Below are positions 8,737-16,600 of a stretch of 64,000 bases of DNA, piece by piece. The notes under the pieces were generated by a model. The model did not search any database. It saw nothing but the letters and a program-made list of their open reading frames with translations, and had not been told where the DNA came from. The translations under genes were made by a program, and so were the position numbers. The stretch comes from Dulcicalothrix desertica PCC 7102 (lineage in GTDB: Bacteria; Cyanobacteriota; Cyanobacteriia; Cyanobacteriales; Nostocaceae), in assembly GCF_003991905.1 (NCBI RefSeq), contig NZ_RSCL01000005.1, positions 271,072 through 335,071 of the forward strand. Direction: 5' to 3'. Each line of letters begins with the position of its first letter. The first letter of the stretch is position 1.

Positions 8737-9534
8737 TTATTTACAATTGCTGGTAGTTTCTACTTGTTTAGAACAAGAGTAGCGCCACGGTGCATTATTT
8801 CCGCATACTGGACATTCACGGTCGCGATACGAACGTCGTTTGGCAAACTCCATTCGGTGTAGGTCTATTGTCAACAGTTGGGATAGCAAAGGTTGACTAA
8901 ACCCTGTAATTAATTTCACCGCTTCCAGTGCAGTTAAACATGCGAGTGTTCCCGAAACGGCGCCGAGAACTGAAAACGCGCGCTTATCCCAAACAGGTTT
9001 TTCAGGGAACAAACACGATAAACAAGGGGTCACACCAGGAATAATGGTAGTTAAATAAGCCTCCATTCCATCCATTGCCGCTTCAACCATTGGCTTACGC
9101 CAGCGCACGCACGCTTCGTTGAGCAAATCGCGTTCTGCAAAGTTGTGCGCGCAGTCGAGTGCCATATCAGCAGATTGCACCAAAGAGTCCACGTTGTCTT
9201 TTGTGATGTAATCGAAGACCGCTTCTATTTGCACATCAGGGTTGATAGCTTGGAGCGTTTCCTTCGCTTTGAGTACTCTTGGCTTGTTGACCCAATCATC
9301 CGTCATTAAAACTTGACGGTTCATATCATCAAGCCGCAAGTCACCACCTCGAACTAAAATCAGCTTTCCAACGCCTGCAACAGCCAGATATAATGCTGCT
9401 GTACCGCCTAGTCCTCCCACACCCGTAACTAGTACTGTGGCTGACTTGAGGCGCTTCTGTGCCATTTCGCCAAAGTTAGGAAGCATCATTTGGCGCCGAT
9501 AACGTTCCAATTCGGTAGGCGTTAGGTCAATCAC
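8737..9534 (-). CDS. hesA: HesA, ThiF/MoeB-like E1 adenylyltransferase
   Basis: A 265 aa protein with an N-terminal MoeB/ThiF fold: ERYRRQMMLPNFG, then the nucleotide loop GVGGLGGTAALYLA, then the zinc pairs CLSC near residue 177 and CPVC near 241. ThiF/MoeB proteins adenylate the C-terminus of small sulfur carriers, and HesA is linked to metal-cluster or molybdenum cofactor supply for nitrogenase. The start is GTG 9534, fixed by GGAGG eight bases upstream and by the usual start of the family (LTPTELERYRRQ). It lies 10 bp downstream of nifW. Confidence 0.92.
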   Translation of the reverse strand: MIDLTPTELERYRRQMMLPNFGEMAQKRLKSATVLVTGVGGLGGTAALYLAVAGVGKLILVRGGDLRLDDMNRQVLMTDDWVNKPRVLKAKETLQAINPDVQIEAVFDYITKDNVDSLVQSADMALDCAHNFAERDLLNEACVRWRKPMVEAAMDGMEAYLTTIIPGVTPCLSCLFPEKPVWDKRAFSVLGAVSGTLACLTALEAVKLITGFSQPLLSQLLTIDLHRMEFAKRRSYRDRECPVCGNNAPWRYSCSKQVETTSNCK

Positions 9535-9544
9535 TTTGTACCTC

Positions 9545-9862
9545 CTAATCAGACGTGATTTCTGTCAGCGTGACTACATTTTTAGGCTTCTGATTAAACA
9601 CTTTGAACAGCTTTTGTTCTTGAGGTGTCGAGTCAAGGAAAACCTCATAAGCTTTATTTAATGCAGCGCTATATAAATCGAGTTTTTCTGCAAAGCTCAA
9701 ACTCGGATTTTGTTCGTCTATTTCTTTAATGTATAAAGAAAACTTTTTCAGAATATGTAAACGGTTAACATTTACAAGTTTTGCGTCGTAGGGAAGCTCA
9801 AAAAACTTAAAATATTCTTCCGCGTCAGAAATTTTTTTAAAGGTTTCAAAATCTTTACTCAT
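9545..9862 (-). CDS. nifW: Nitrogenase-stabilising/protective protein NifW
   Basis: A 105 aa protein of usual NifW length, with the family pattern of FKKISDAEEYFKFFELPYD at the start and LHILKKFSLYI, followed by a region naming the acidic partner helix. NifW is associated with the MoFe protein and is proposed to protect it from oxygen or help its maturation. The start codon shares one base with the stop of the upstream DUF683 gene (TAATG), which implies translational coupling. Confidence 0.9.
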   Translation of the reverse strand: MSKDFETFKKISDAEEYFKFFELPYDAKLVNVNRLHILKKFSLYIKEIDEQNPSLSFAEKLDLYSAALNKAYEVFLDSTPQEQKLFKVFNQKPKNVVTLTEITSD

Positions 9863-10074
9863 TATCCCTTCTCCATCTGTTTTAGTTGTTGCTTCATTTC
9901 ATCTAATTTGCGAAAAATCTTATATGTTTCTGCTGCAACATCCATAAGTTGCTGGTAATTTGTCGGCAAACCCTCAGCTAAGTCATGTAAATCCATTTTC
10001 ATTTGACCAGCTTTACTATTTAGGCGCCTAATTTGTGTCTTTAATTCTTCTACATCTACACTAGCTTGAGTCAT
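9862..10074 (-). CDS. DUF683/CCE_0567-family nif-associated small protein
   Basis: A 70 aa all-helical protein (LKTQIRRLNSKAGQMKMDLHDLAEGLP, then a second helix with ETYKIFRKLDEMKQQLKQ) matching the small two-helix nif-cluster proteins of the CCE_0567/DUF683 type. These form coiled dimers and are always found beside nifX and DUF269. The exact role in nitrogenase assembly is unsettled. It is placed between DUF269 and nifW as in Anabaena. Confidence 0.85.
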   Translation of the reverse strand: MTQASVDVEELKTQIRRLNSKAGQMKMDLHDLAEGLPTNYQQLMDVAAETYKIFRKLDEMKQQLKQMEKG

Positions 10075-10118
10075 TCACACCTCCCTACTCAGCACTCAGC
10101 ACTCAGCACTTTCTACTC

Positions 10119-10595
10119 TTAAAGCTTTGCGACTTCTGCGAATTGCTTGGCTATATCTACGGCTTTTGTAACTAGCTTCTCACCTTCTTCGGCGGTTTTG
10201 TCTAGAGAATCAAAACCAAAGCGATGAGCGTCGCGCATTGTTTTACGAATTAGAATGAGATGACCTGCAAAAACTAATATCCAGCCAAAACCTTCATGAT
10301 TTATATCTACGACGACTTGCGATAAAAATCCTGTTTCTTTTTCAATACAGGCAGCAGCCGCACGGTAGAATGCATTAATCCGACTAATCGTCATCGGGTC
10401 AACATCACCATCAACAGGTATCTCGCGCTTTTTCGGTTTACTAACTATATAAGGTTTTAGCAGTAATTCATCTGACCAACTACGGTAAACACCATAGGTA
10501 TCTTGACCGCGAATTTGTTGGGCAATAGCTTGTAGAAATGGTGAGCTTTTAACTTCAAAGGTACTATCTGGTTTAACGCTATTTGTATCGCTCAT
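10119..10595 (-). CDS. NifX-associated nitrogen fixation protein (DUF269)
   Basis: A 158 aa protein with the family core SPFLQAIAQQIRGQDTYG, YRSWSDELLLKPYIV and a C-terminal block with DAHRFGFDSLDK. It overlaps the nifX stop by four bases (ATGA), showing coupling. The family always accompanies nifX in nif clusters. Biochemical function is not established. The 44 bp gap after it holds three copies of the heptamer ACTCAGC (10086-10109), one of the short tandem repeats common in these genomes. Confidence 0.9.
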   Translation of the reverse strand: MSDTNSVKPDSTFEVKSSPFLQAIAQQIRGQDTYGVYRSWSDELLLKPYIVSKPKKREIPVDGDVDPMTISRINAFYRAAAACIEKETGFLSQVVVDINHEGFGWILVFAGHLILIRKTMRDAHRFGFDSLDKTAEEGEKLVTKAVDIAKQFAEVAKL

Positions 10596-11020
10596 ACTAC
10601 TGTTTCCTCTTCTAAGTCATCCTCAAAGCTAGTTGGTTTTTGCTGTAATGCTTTGCGTAACCAAGGTGGTGGACTGCCTTTGAGAGTTACTACTAATTTA
10701 TCTAATACGTCACGGATTTTATCGTCATCTGATTTGGCTTTAACTGGTGTGACACCGTTTTTAATCAATTTTGCTGCGGCAGTTCCACCAATAGCAGAAA
10801 CATATACAATGGTGCAATCGTATAGTGCTTCGAGTTTTGGTGTAACTTTATCTTCGTTGCCGTCTTGTTTGAGGTCTCCTTCAAATTTCAGTGTTTCGAT
10901 AAATTCATATCCATTATCTGAAATTTCGTAGACATCTATTTGTTTTGCCCATCCAAAGTGAGCATTAATATGTACGTTGTCACTTGTTGTAAAAGCAATC
11001 TTCACTGGCAACCTCATCAT
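10592..11020 (-). CDS. nifX: NifX, FeMo-cofactor precursor-binding protein
   Basis: A 142 aa protein of the NifX/NafY/VnfX dinitrogenase iron-molybdenum cofactor-binding fold: VKIAFTTSDNVHINAHFGWAKQIDVYEI, with the conserved His-Phe-Gly, and the segment TIVYVSAIGGTAAAKLIKNGV. NifX carries NifB-co or a later cofactor precursor between NifB and NifEN. The C-terminal acidic tail (DDLEEETVV) is typical of cyanobacterial NifX. It follows nifN by 5 bp, and the first two codons are both ATG. Confidence 0.93.
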   Translation of the reverse strand: MMRLPVKIAFTTSDNVHINAHFGWAKQIDVYEISDNGYEFIETLKFEGDLKQDGNEDKVTPKLEALYDCTIVYVSAIGGTAAAKLIKNGVTPVKAKSDDDKIRDVLDKLVVTLKGSPPPWLRKALQQKPTSFEDDLEEETVV

Positions 11021-11025
11021 AACAA

Positions 11026-12345
11026 TTACATTTCGTAGCTTAATTCTCTGGCTTTTCTTTCTTCTGTTTCTAGCAAGATGTTACCAATGTCGAATAAAAT
11101 GTCCATTGTGCCTTTGTAACCAATTTTTGTAACTTGACCGTTGCCTAGACGGTCATAAATTGGAATACCTTGACGATATAATGGAATTCCTAAACGTCTA
11201 GCAACATTTCCTGCATGAGAGTTACCAATTAATAAATCGGAACCTGCTGCTAGTTGTTCAAAGTCTTCATAATCTCCAATAACTACTTTTTCAATTGGTA
11301 AGTTCTCTAAAAGTGGAGAACGTGTTGTAGTTACTGCTGCTTGAATTTCTGCCCCCATTGATTGTAAGAACAAAACTGTTGACCACAACAAATCTGGCTC
11401 TAATGCTAAAGATATACGTTTGCGTCCAAAATAAAAGTGCGTGTCTAACATCGCATCTTGTAATTGGCGCCGTTGCCATCTAAATTTATCTGGTACACTA
11501 AGTCCACTTAAGTCAGATAGTGCCTGCATAAATTCATCGACAGGTTGCAAACCAGTTAATTCGGTAAAAACTTCATATGGGATTTGAAAACGTTCTTCTA
11601 ATATAGATGCTGCGGTGCGAACACTTTCACCTAATGCCAAAGTAAAAGCAGAACTTCCAATTTTTCGCAGTTCTTCTACAGTTGTACCACCAACGGTAAT
11701 TGGACTCCAAGAATCAGCTAAATGTCCATCCATCGAAGCTGATAAGTCGGGTACAACAATAGGTATTAATCCAAACTCAGTAACAATATCTTTAACTTGT
11801 TGAATATCACCGGGTGTAAACGCCGAACTCGCTAAAATATTAACTTGTTGTGGTATTGTTCTTCCTGGTTGTGGTAATTCACGAACAATCGCTTCTACTG
11901 CTGCTGCAAAACCATCTTGTAAGGCGCCTTTAAAATCTGGCGAAGACACTAATACAATAGGTAAATCATTCAATTCAGGATGACGCTTACGAAAATCTTT
12001 GAGGATACCTTGCATATCATCCCCACGCGTTTCTGTAAGTGCAGTAGTACACAACCCAATAATTTCGGGTTGAGACTTTTGCATCAACGTCAAAATTGCC
12101 TGGGTAATATTTTCTTCACCACCAAGAATAGTAGTTACTTCAGTCATCGCAGTAGTCGCAAGCGGTATTGCCTCACGAAAGTGTCGCACCATAATAACTT
12201 TCGCAAACGCAGTACACCCTTGGGAACCATGTAAAAGTGGTATCATCCCCTTAAGTCCTAAAAAAGCCATCGCTGCACCTAACGTCTGACTTTGTTTAAG
12301 AGGATTAACAACAACGGGTTTATTTGGATTTGATACTATCGCCAT
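11026..12345 (-). CDS. nifN: NifN, FeMo-cofactor scaffold subunit
   Basis: A 439 aa member of the nitrogenase component 1 family. The N-terminal KPVVVNPLKQSQTLGAAMAFLG and the cofactor-cluster segment HGSQGCTAFAKV (Cys44 region) identify NifN rather than NifK. C-terminal LLIGNSHAGNVARRLGIPLYRQGIPIYDRLG matches. With NifE it forms the scaffold on which FeMo-co is finished before transfer to the MoFe protein. Full length, no break. It is separated from nifE by 181 bp filled with tandem heptamer repeats. Confidence 0.95.
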   Translation of the reverse strand: MAIVSNPNKPVVVNPLKQSQTLGAAMAFLGLKGMIPLLHGSQGCTAFAKVIMVRHFREAIPLATTAMTEVTTILGGEENITQAILTLMQKSQPEIIGLCTTALTETRGDDMQGILKDFRKRHPELNDLPIVLVSSPDFKGALQDGFAAAVEAIVRELPQPGRTIPQQVNILASSAFTPGDIQQVKDIVTEFGLIPIVVPDLSASMDGHLADSWSPITVGGTTVEELRKIGSSAFTLALGESVRTAASILEERFQIPYEVFTELTGLQPVDEFMQALSDLSGLSVPDKFRWQRRQLQDAMLDTHFYFGRKRISLALEPDLLWSTVLFLQSMGAEIQAAVTTTRSPLLENLPIEKVVIGDYEDFEQLAAGSDLLIGNSHAGNVARRLGIPLYRQGIPIYDRLGNGQVTKIGYKGTMDILFDIGNILLETEERKARELSYEM

Positions 12346-12372
12346 AAATTAAATTAGGAGTGATGAGTGCTG

Positions 12373-12510
12373 GTTAGGAGTTAGGAGTTAGGAGTTAGGA
12401 GTTAGGAGTGATGAGTGAAGAGTTAGGAGTGCTGAGTGCTGAGTGCTGAGTACAATTTTTTAAGAAGGAAAGCGTTAAATATACTTTTATTAATACTCAG
12501 CACTCAGCAC
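12373..12510. repeat. Tandem heptamer repeats forming a long hairpin between nifE and nifN
   Basis: TTAGGAG-type heptamers are repeated about five times at 12373-12408, and GCTGAGT-type heptamers about three times at 12430-12451. GTGCTGAGTGCTGAGTA (12436-12452) is the exact reverse complement of TACTCAGCACTCAGCAC (12494-12510), a 17-bp stem with a 41-base loop. Short tandemly repeated heptamers are known in heterocystous cyanobacteria. Confidence 0.8.
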
Positions 12511-12526
12511 TTTCTACTCAGCACTT

Positions 12527-13957
12527 TTATACAAGGACTTCTTCTGACAAATCAAATACATCGAAATCAATCGAATCAGAAAGAATTTCATTTTCCATAT
12601 CCCAAGGCGCCGGTTTACGTATTTGTTCCCATACAGGACTGTGCAACGCTTCATCTAATTCGCGCGCCATTTCTACCATTCCACTGTAGCCAGCATAAGT
12701 ATGATGGCGTTCTTGGTTGATATCTAAGAAGGGTATTCGAGCTTTGAGCGCGGTATATTGGTTGCGACCTCCCGCAATCAACATTTCGGCATTTGTATCT
12801 CTAATAACTCGCAGAATTTCTTGGGGATTACCTTTTTCTAGAGTAATACCATCTGTTCCTAATAACTGTTTAATACGAGCTTTGTCTTCTTCTGTACTCT
12901 TTTTAGTACTAGTTGCTACAACGTCCATTCCCAAATCTTGAGCGGCTGAGATAATAGACCAACTTTTTACGCCCCCAGTATATATAACCACACGTCTACC
13001 TTTGAGGCGAGCGCGATAAGGCGCCAGTTCAACATTAAGTCTTGCAGTTTCTTCGGCAATTAATTGTTCTGCACGTTCTTGTAATTTGGGGTCTCCCAAT
13101 TTAGCTGCGATATTCCGTAAACAACGGTTCATATCCTCAACACCGTAGAATGACTCTTCGATGTAACTCACACCGTAACGTTCTTCCATCTTACGTGCCA
13201 TGTTGATTAATGCTTTCGAGCAAATCATTACATTTAACTTGGCACGGTGAGCGTAACAAATTTCTTGATAGCGTGCGTCACCTGTAATTTTTGATAAAAC
13301 GCGAACACCTAATTTTTTAAGCAGTGGTAAAATGTTCCACATCTCACCAGCGATATTATATTCACCAATGATGTTAATATCATATGGAGTCGTATATTCA
13401 GGTTCCGCAGTACCAACAACGTATTCGAGTAAAGCTTCACCACCAATACGATTACCAAGGTTTTTACTGCCTACGAAGCCCGCAGCATTAACTGGAATAA
13501 TGGGTATGTTAATTTTCTTTGCTGCCGCTTGACACACCGCATCCATATCTTCGCCGATGAGCGCTGTGACACAGGTCGAATATACGAATATTGCTGCGGG
13601 GTTGTAGCGACTATGAATATCCAAGATAGCTTTATAGAGCTTTTTTTCGGCGCCGAATATGACATCATTTTCACTTAAATCGGTTGTAAAGCCCATTTTA
13701 TAAAGTGTTGGGCCAGATGATAAACTGCCACGACTGCCCCAAGAATTACCAGCACAAGCAATGGGTCCATGAACTAAATGAGCAGCATCGGTAATAGGTA
13801 CAAGAGCAATCATGGCGCCATCAAAAGCACAACCACCTTGCGCGGCGCCGGGTTGAGCTTGTTGACTACAAGCCTTTTTCTTCTCTCCAATTTTTTGGTT
13901 ATGCTCGCAACCTGGTTCACTCAAAAGTTCGTTAATTTTTGCTTGAGTAATTTTCAT
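12527..13957 (-). CDS. nifE: NifE, FeMo-cofactor scaffold subunit
   Basis: A 476 aa nitrogenase component 1-like protein. N-terminal KINELLSEPGCEHNQ, GGCAFDGAMIALVPITDAAHLVHGP, the segment CAGNSWGSRGS and FVYSTCVTALIGEDM are the NifE blocks, including the Cys residues that hold the P-cluster-like iron-sulfur cluster. The NifEN tetramer receives NifB-co and inserts Mo and homocitrate. The N-terminal insert rich in Gln/Ala (SQQAQPGAAQ) is usual in cyanobacteria. It lies 243 bp downstream of the nifK stop in transcription order. Confidence 0.96.
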   Translation of the reverse strand: MKITQAKINELLSEPGCEHNQKIGEKKKACSQQAQPGAAQGGCAFDGAMIALVPITDAAHLVHGPIACAGNSWGSRGSLSSGPTLYKMGFTTDLSENDVIFGAEKKLYKAILDIHSRYNPAAIFVYSTCVTALIGEDMDAVCQAAAKKINIPIIPVNAAGFVGSKNLGNRIGGEALLEYVVGTAEPEYTTPYDINIIGEYNIAGEMWNILPLLKKLGVRVLSKITGDARYQEICYAHRAKLNVMICSKALINMARKMEERYGVSYIEESFYGVEDMNRCLRNIAAKLGDPKLQERAEQLIAEETARLNVELAPYRARLKGRRVVIYTGGVKSWSIISAAQDLGMDVVATSTKKSTEEDKARIKQLLGTDGITLEKGNPQEILRVIRDTNAEMLIAGGRNQYTALKARIPFLDINQERHHTYAGYSGMVEMARELDEALHSPVWEQIRKPAPWDMENEILSDSIDFDVFDLSEEVLV

Positions 13958-13990
13958 AATCTTGATGAGATAGGATAATTTGTATATGTA

Positions 13991-14019
13991 GGTTGGGTGG
14001 AGGCTTTGCGTAACCCAAC
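13991..14019. repeat. GGTTGGGT...AACCCAAC hairpin repeat
   Basis: GTTGGGT (13992-13998) pairs with ACCCAAC (14013-14019) around a ggaggctttgcgta loop. A related copy lies between csc1 and cas6 at 30341-30368. This is a dispersed intergenic repeat of cyanobacteria. The rest of the nifK-nifE gap (13958-14200) shows TAATTGGTAA-type tandem words but no gene. Confidence 0.65.
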
Positions 14020-14200
14020 ATAAATAAAAAATACTTAAAAGAAAAAAGGTAAAGGAAAGTAATTGGTTAACAGTAATTGGTAAGTGGTAATAGGTAAGAG
14101 AGTGAATATTCTGTGATTTACCTATTACCGATTACCCATTACGTTCCTACCTCAAACCTTTTCCTTTGCCTTATTCGGCACGCTGCATTTGAACTAATTC

Positions 14201-14458
14201 TTAACGAATTAAGTCGAAGGAGATATCTGTTACACCAGTAATATTGCTATTACGATCCATTTCATCGAGGAGAGTATTAACAACCCAGTTGAGGAGGTTT
14301 AAGCCACCTTGGTAGCCAAGGGTTGCATAACGGTGTAAGTGGTGACGGTCAAACAAAGGATAACCAATGCGAACCATAGGAATTTTGGTGTCACGCCACA
14401 AGTACTTACCGTAGGAGTTACCAACGAAGAAGTCAACAGGCTCGGTGAACAACAGTGA
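14201..14458 (-). CDS. nifK: nifK, C-terminal fragment (gene interrupted)
   Basis: The minus-strand frame encodes SLLFTEPVDFFVGNSYGKYL through IRIGYPLFDRHHLHRY-like wording (seen as MVRIGYPLFDRHHLHRYATL) to TDISFDLIR and stop. This is the exact C-terminus of the cyanobacterial MoFe protein beta chain, about 85 of some 510 residues. Upstream of SLL the frame stays open but reads IRPEENIPILPDNKRIS, which does not match NifK (expected: a DLWHFRS-like block), so homology ends near 14458. The remaining 5' part of nifK is not found on either strand up to 64000. Because the flanking nif genes are intact and a site-specific recombinase sits at the break, I infer an interrupted gene that is restored by excision rather than a dead gene. 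Confidence 0.9.
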   Translation of the reverse strand, partial: SLLFTEPVDFFVGNSYGKYLWRDTKIPMVRIGYPLFDRHHLHRYATLGYQGGLNLLNWVVNTLLDEMDRNSNITGVTDISFDLIR

Positions 14459-14470
14459 ACTAATGCGCTT
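14440..14470. other. Putative left attachment site of the nifK element
   Basis: The point where NifK homology stops falls around 14455-14460 (gtgaacaacagtgaacta region). The recombination core, a few identical bases repeated at both element ends, should lie within this interval. The second copy is outside the window, so the core cannot be delimited. Confidence 0.5.
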
Positions 14471-14511
14471 GTTATCAGGTAATATTGGAATATTCTCTTC
14501 AGGTCTAATAT

Positions 14512-16056
14512 ATGGATGTTTGGGCTTATGCGCGGGTATCGACAGACGAACAAGCCGAAGATGAAGGCGCCTTAATAAAGCAGATGCGTCGATTGCGTAC
14601 TGCTGGCGCCACCAAAATATATTACGATGTTGAAAGTCGTACCAGCGATAAACGCAAAGGACTTACCCAGTTAATCGAAGACATTAATGCATTAGTACCA
14701 GGAAAAGTCTCAAAACTATTATTTATTAGAATAGACCGATTAACATCCTCATCAATGACCTTTTATCGTTTAATGGATGCCCTAAAAAAGAAAGGTATAC
14801 AGCCAACAGCGATAGATGAACCATTTGATATATCAAGCATAGGCGGAGAATTAACAATAGATGTACGACTAGCAGCAAGTAAATATGAGGTAAAAATGTT
14901 AGGTATGCGAGTAAAAAAAGAACGAGATACCCGCAAAGCAAATAAAAAGCCTCATTGGAACACTCCACTAGGATATGCAATAGAAAACGACAAATATATA
15001 ATAGATAATCAACTTTGTGTTTGTTTAATCGAGACAAAGCAAGAATTAACAAGAGCGCAACTAATGCGATTAGTATTCGACACATTTTTAGAAGTAGGCA
15101 CAGTATCACAAACCGTTAGAAAATTGCACGATACATTTGGCATTCAAGCCAACGCCACACCAAAAGGCAGCAACAGTCAAATTAATTTATTAAACGAAGA
15201 AGACGAAATAGTATTTGAAAATATCAACAAAACTCGTAGTACTAGCTTACGCTATCCCCACACAGGATTAAAATGGTCAGTTTCTGGTTTACGTTCCATA
15301 CTAGTAAACCCCATTTATGCAGGAGGAACACCATACAACACAATAGTTCATCCCAAAGGACATCGTAAACCCTTTGATGAATGGGAAATAACATGGGAAA
15401 CTCACACCGATGAAGCAATTATTACCCGTGAAGAACACGAACAAATCAAAGCCATAATACGCGGCAACCGTAACAACCGTTGGGCAAACGAGCAAAAATA
15501 CACAAACCCATTCGCCAACTTAGTAAAATGCGCCCATTGTGGCGCCGCATATAGTCGTCAGTGTAAAAAATTAGTCAAGAAAAAGAACTTTGTCAGACAC
15601 CACTACCAATGCAGCTTTTATAGAACAGGCGCCTGTACCAACGGACGCATGATATCCTCAGACGAACTAGAAAAACAAGTTATAAACTACATAATTGGTG
15701 AAGCCGAACGACTCGCCACCATAGTCGAACAAGAAGTAACAGCAACAGGAGAATCTCCACAAGTAAAAACACTTAGAGCATCATTAACCACCCTCGAAGC
15801 ACTACCATCCAACCCAGCAATAGAAACAGCCAAACAAGACATAAGAATGCAGATAGCAGAAGCAATTGCAACCACAAACAACAATTCTAAACAATATCTA
15901 ATAGCCAAAGAACGAGTAACACGTGCCTTTGCCAACCCAAGATACTGGGAAGGACTAGAAACAGAAGACAAAAGAACCCTACTACAAGGCTGTGTAAAAA
16001 AAATAATCGTAGATGGTAGCCTAGTCACAACAGTTGAACTACTCCACCTACATTAA
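14512..16056 (+). CDS. Large serine recombinase, XisF-type element excisase
   Basis: A 514 aa protein with an N-terminal resolvase domain: WAYARVSTDEQ contains the nucleophile Ser at about residue 10, and FIRIDRLTSS contains the conserved Arg pair. A recombinase domain follows (about 130-330), then a zinc ribbon with CAHC near 343 and a second Cys pair (CSFYRTGAC), and a C-terminal coiled segment. This architecture matches XisF, which excises the fdxN element in Anabaena, and related phage integrases. The gene begins at the broken end of nifK and points into the element. It contains GGCGCC palindromes like the host, so it is not a very recent arrival. I expect it to recombine the nifK ends; a specific xis letter cannot be assigned from sequence alone. 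Confidence 0.88.
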   Translation: MDVWAYARVSTDEQAEDEGALIKQMRRLRTAGATKIYYDVESRTSDKRKGLTQLIEDINALVPGKVSKLLFIRIDRLTSSSMTFYRLMDALKKKGIQPTAIDEPFDISSIGGELTIDVRLAASKYEVKMLGMRVKKERDTRKANKKPHWNTPLGYAIENDKYIIDNQLCVCLIETKQELTRAQLMRLVFDTFLEVGTVSQTVRKLHDTFGIQANATPKGSNSQINLLNEEDEIVFENINKTRSTSLRYPHTGLKWSVSGLRSILVNPIYAGGTPYNTIVHPKGHRKPFDEWEITWETHTDEAIITREEHEQIKAIIRGNRNNRWANEQKYTNPFANLVKCAHCGAAYSRQCKKLVKKKNFVRHHYQCSFYRTGACTNGRMISSDELEKQVINYIIGEAERLATIVEQEVTATGESPQVKTLRASLTTLEALPSNPAIETAKQDIRMQIAEAIATTNNNSKQYLIAKERVTRAFANPRYWEGLETEDKRTLLQGCVKKIIVDGSLVTTVELLHLH

Positions 16057-16065
16057 ATCATCTTC

Positions 16066-16245
16066 TCTTGTGCAACAGGCATCCCTGCCTGTCACATATA
16101 TTAAGAGGGCGGGCAAGGATGCCCACCCCACAAGAAAATTTTAGCTTATCAACAAAAATCATCTAGCATATATATATAGTCAAAACAATTCAAAACTGTC
16201 ATTCTGAACGTAAAAACTGTCATTCTGAACGTAGTGAAGAATCTC
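16066..16245. repeat. Dispersed hairpin repeats after the recombinase gene
   Basis: AGGCATCCCTGCCTG near 16068 and GGGCAAGGATGCCC near 16109 are small palindromes of a family also seen near 307, 19151 and 24550. TCATTCTGAACGTA is repeated at about 16200 and 16220, a word family related to the TCATGCTGAGGAACGA array at 33189. There is no gene between 16057 and the CRISPR leader. Confidence 0.6.
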
Positions 16246-16362
16246 CAAGATAATCAGCTTAACGAAATGTAGCTCAATATGACAGAAATCTATATTTTAC
16301 CTGTTCGCAGTAGAAGCCATTAGTACATAAATATTATAAAACCCTACGTATTTTTGGTCTTA

Positions 16363-16600
16363 AACTTGGTATCATGCGCGGATGGGTAGGTGTGGAAAAA
16401 GAGACTTTGACGAAAATGGCTGTATCCAAGTCCCCACAAGCATTTGCGGACTCGTTAGATAAAAACCATCCGCGCACCTTACCCAGAGAGGCTTTCAGCG
16501 ATTTTGACCTTGCACAACCACCATTTCTCATGCTACAATTGACCCATCCGCGCAACCGAACCATGAAAACTAAATATATCAAGGCTTTCAGGCGCCCGCT
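16363..16600 (+). promoter_or_regulatory. CRISPR leader of array 1
   Basis: This 240 bp block is closely matched by 33418-33654 in front of array 2, and both end directly at the first repeat. It carries TGCGCGGATGG at 16375-16385 and its inverted form CCATCCGCGCA at 16466-16476 and 16554-16564, a candidate binding site for a regulator or the integration complex. GGCTTTCAG occurs near 16490 and 16583, the second directly before GGCGCC at 16591-16596. The leader side is confirmed by the decayed last repeat at the other end of the array. Confidence 0.8.
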
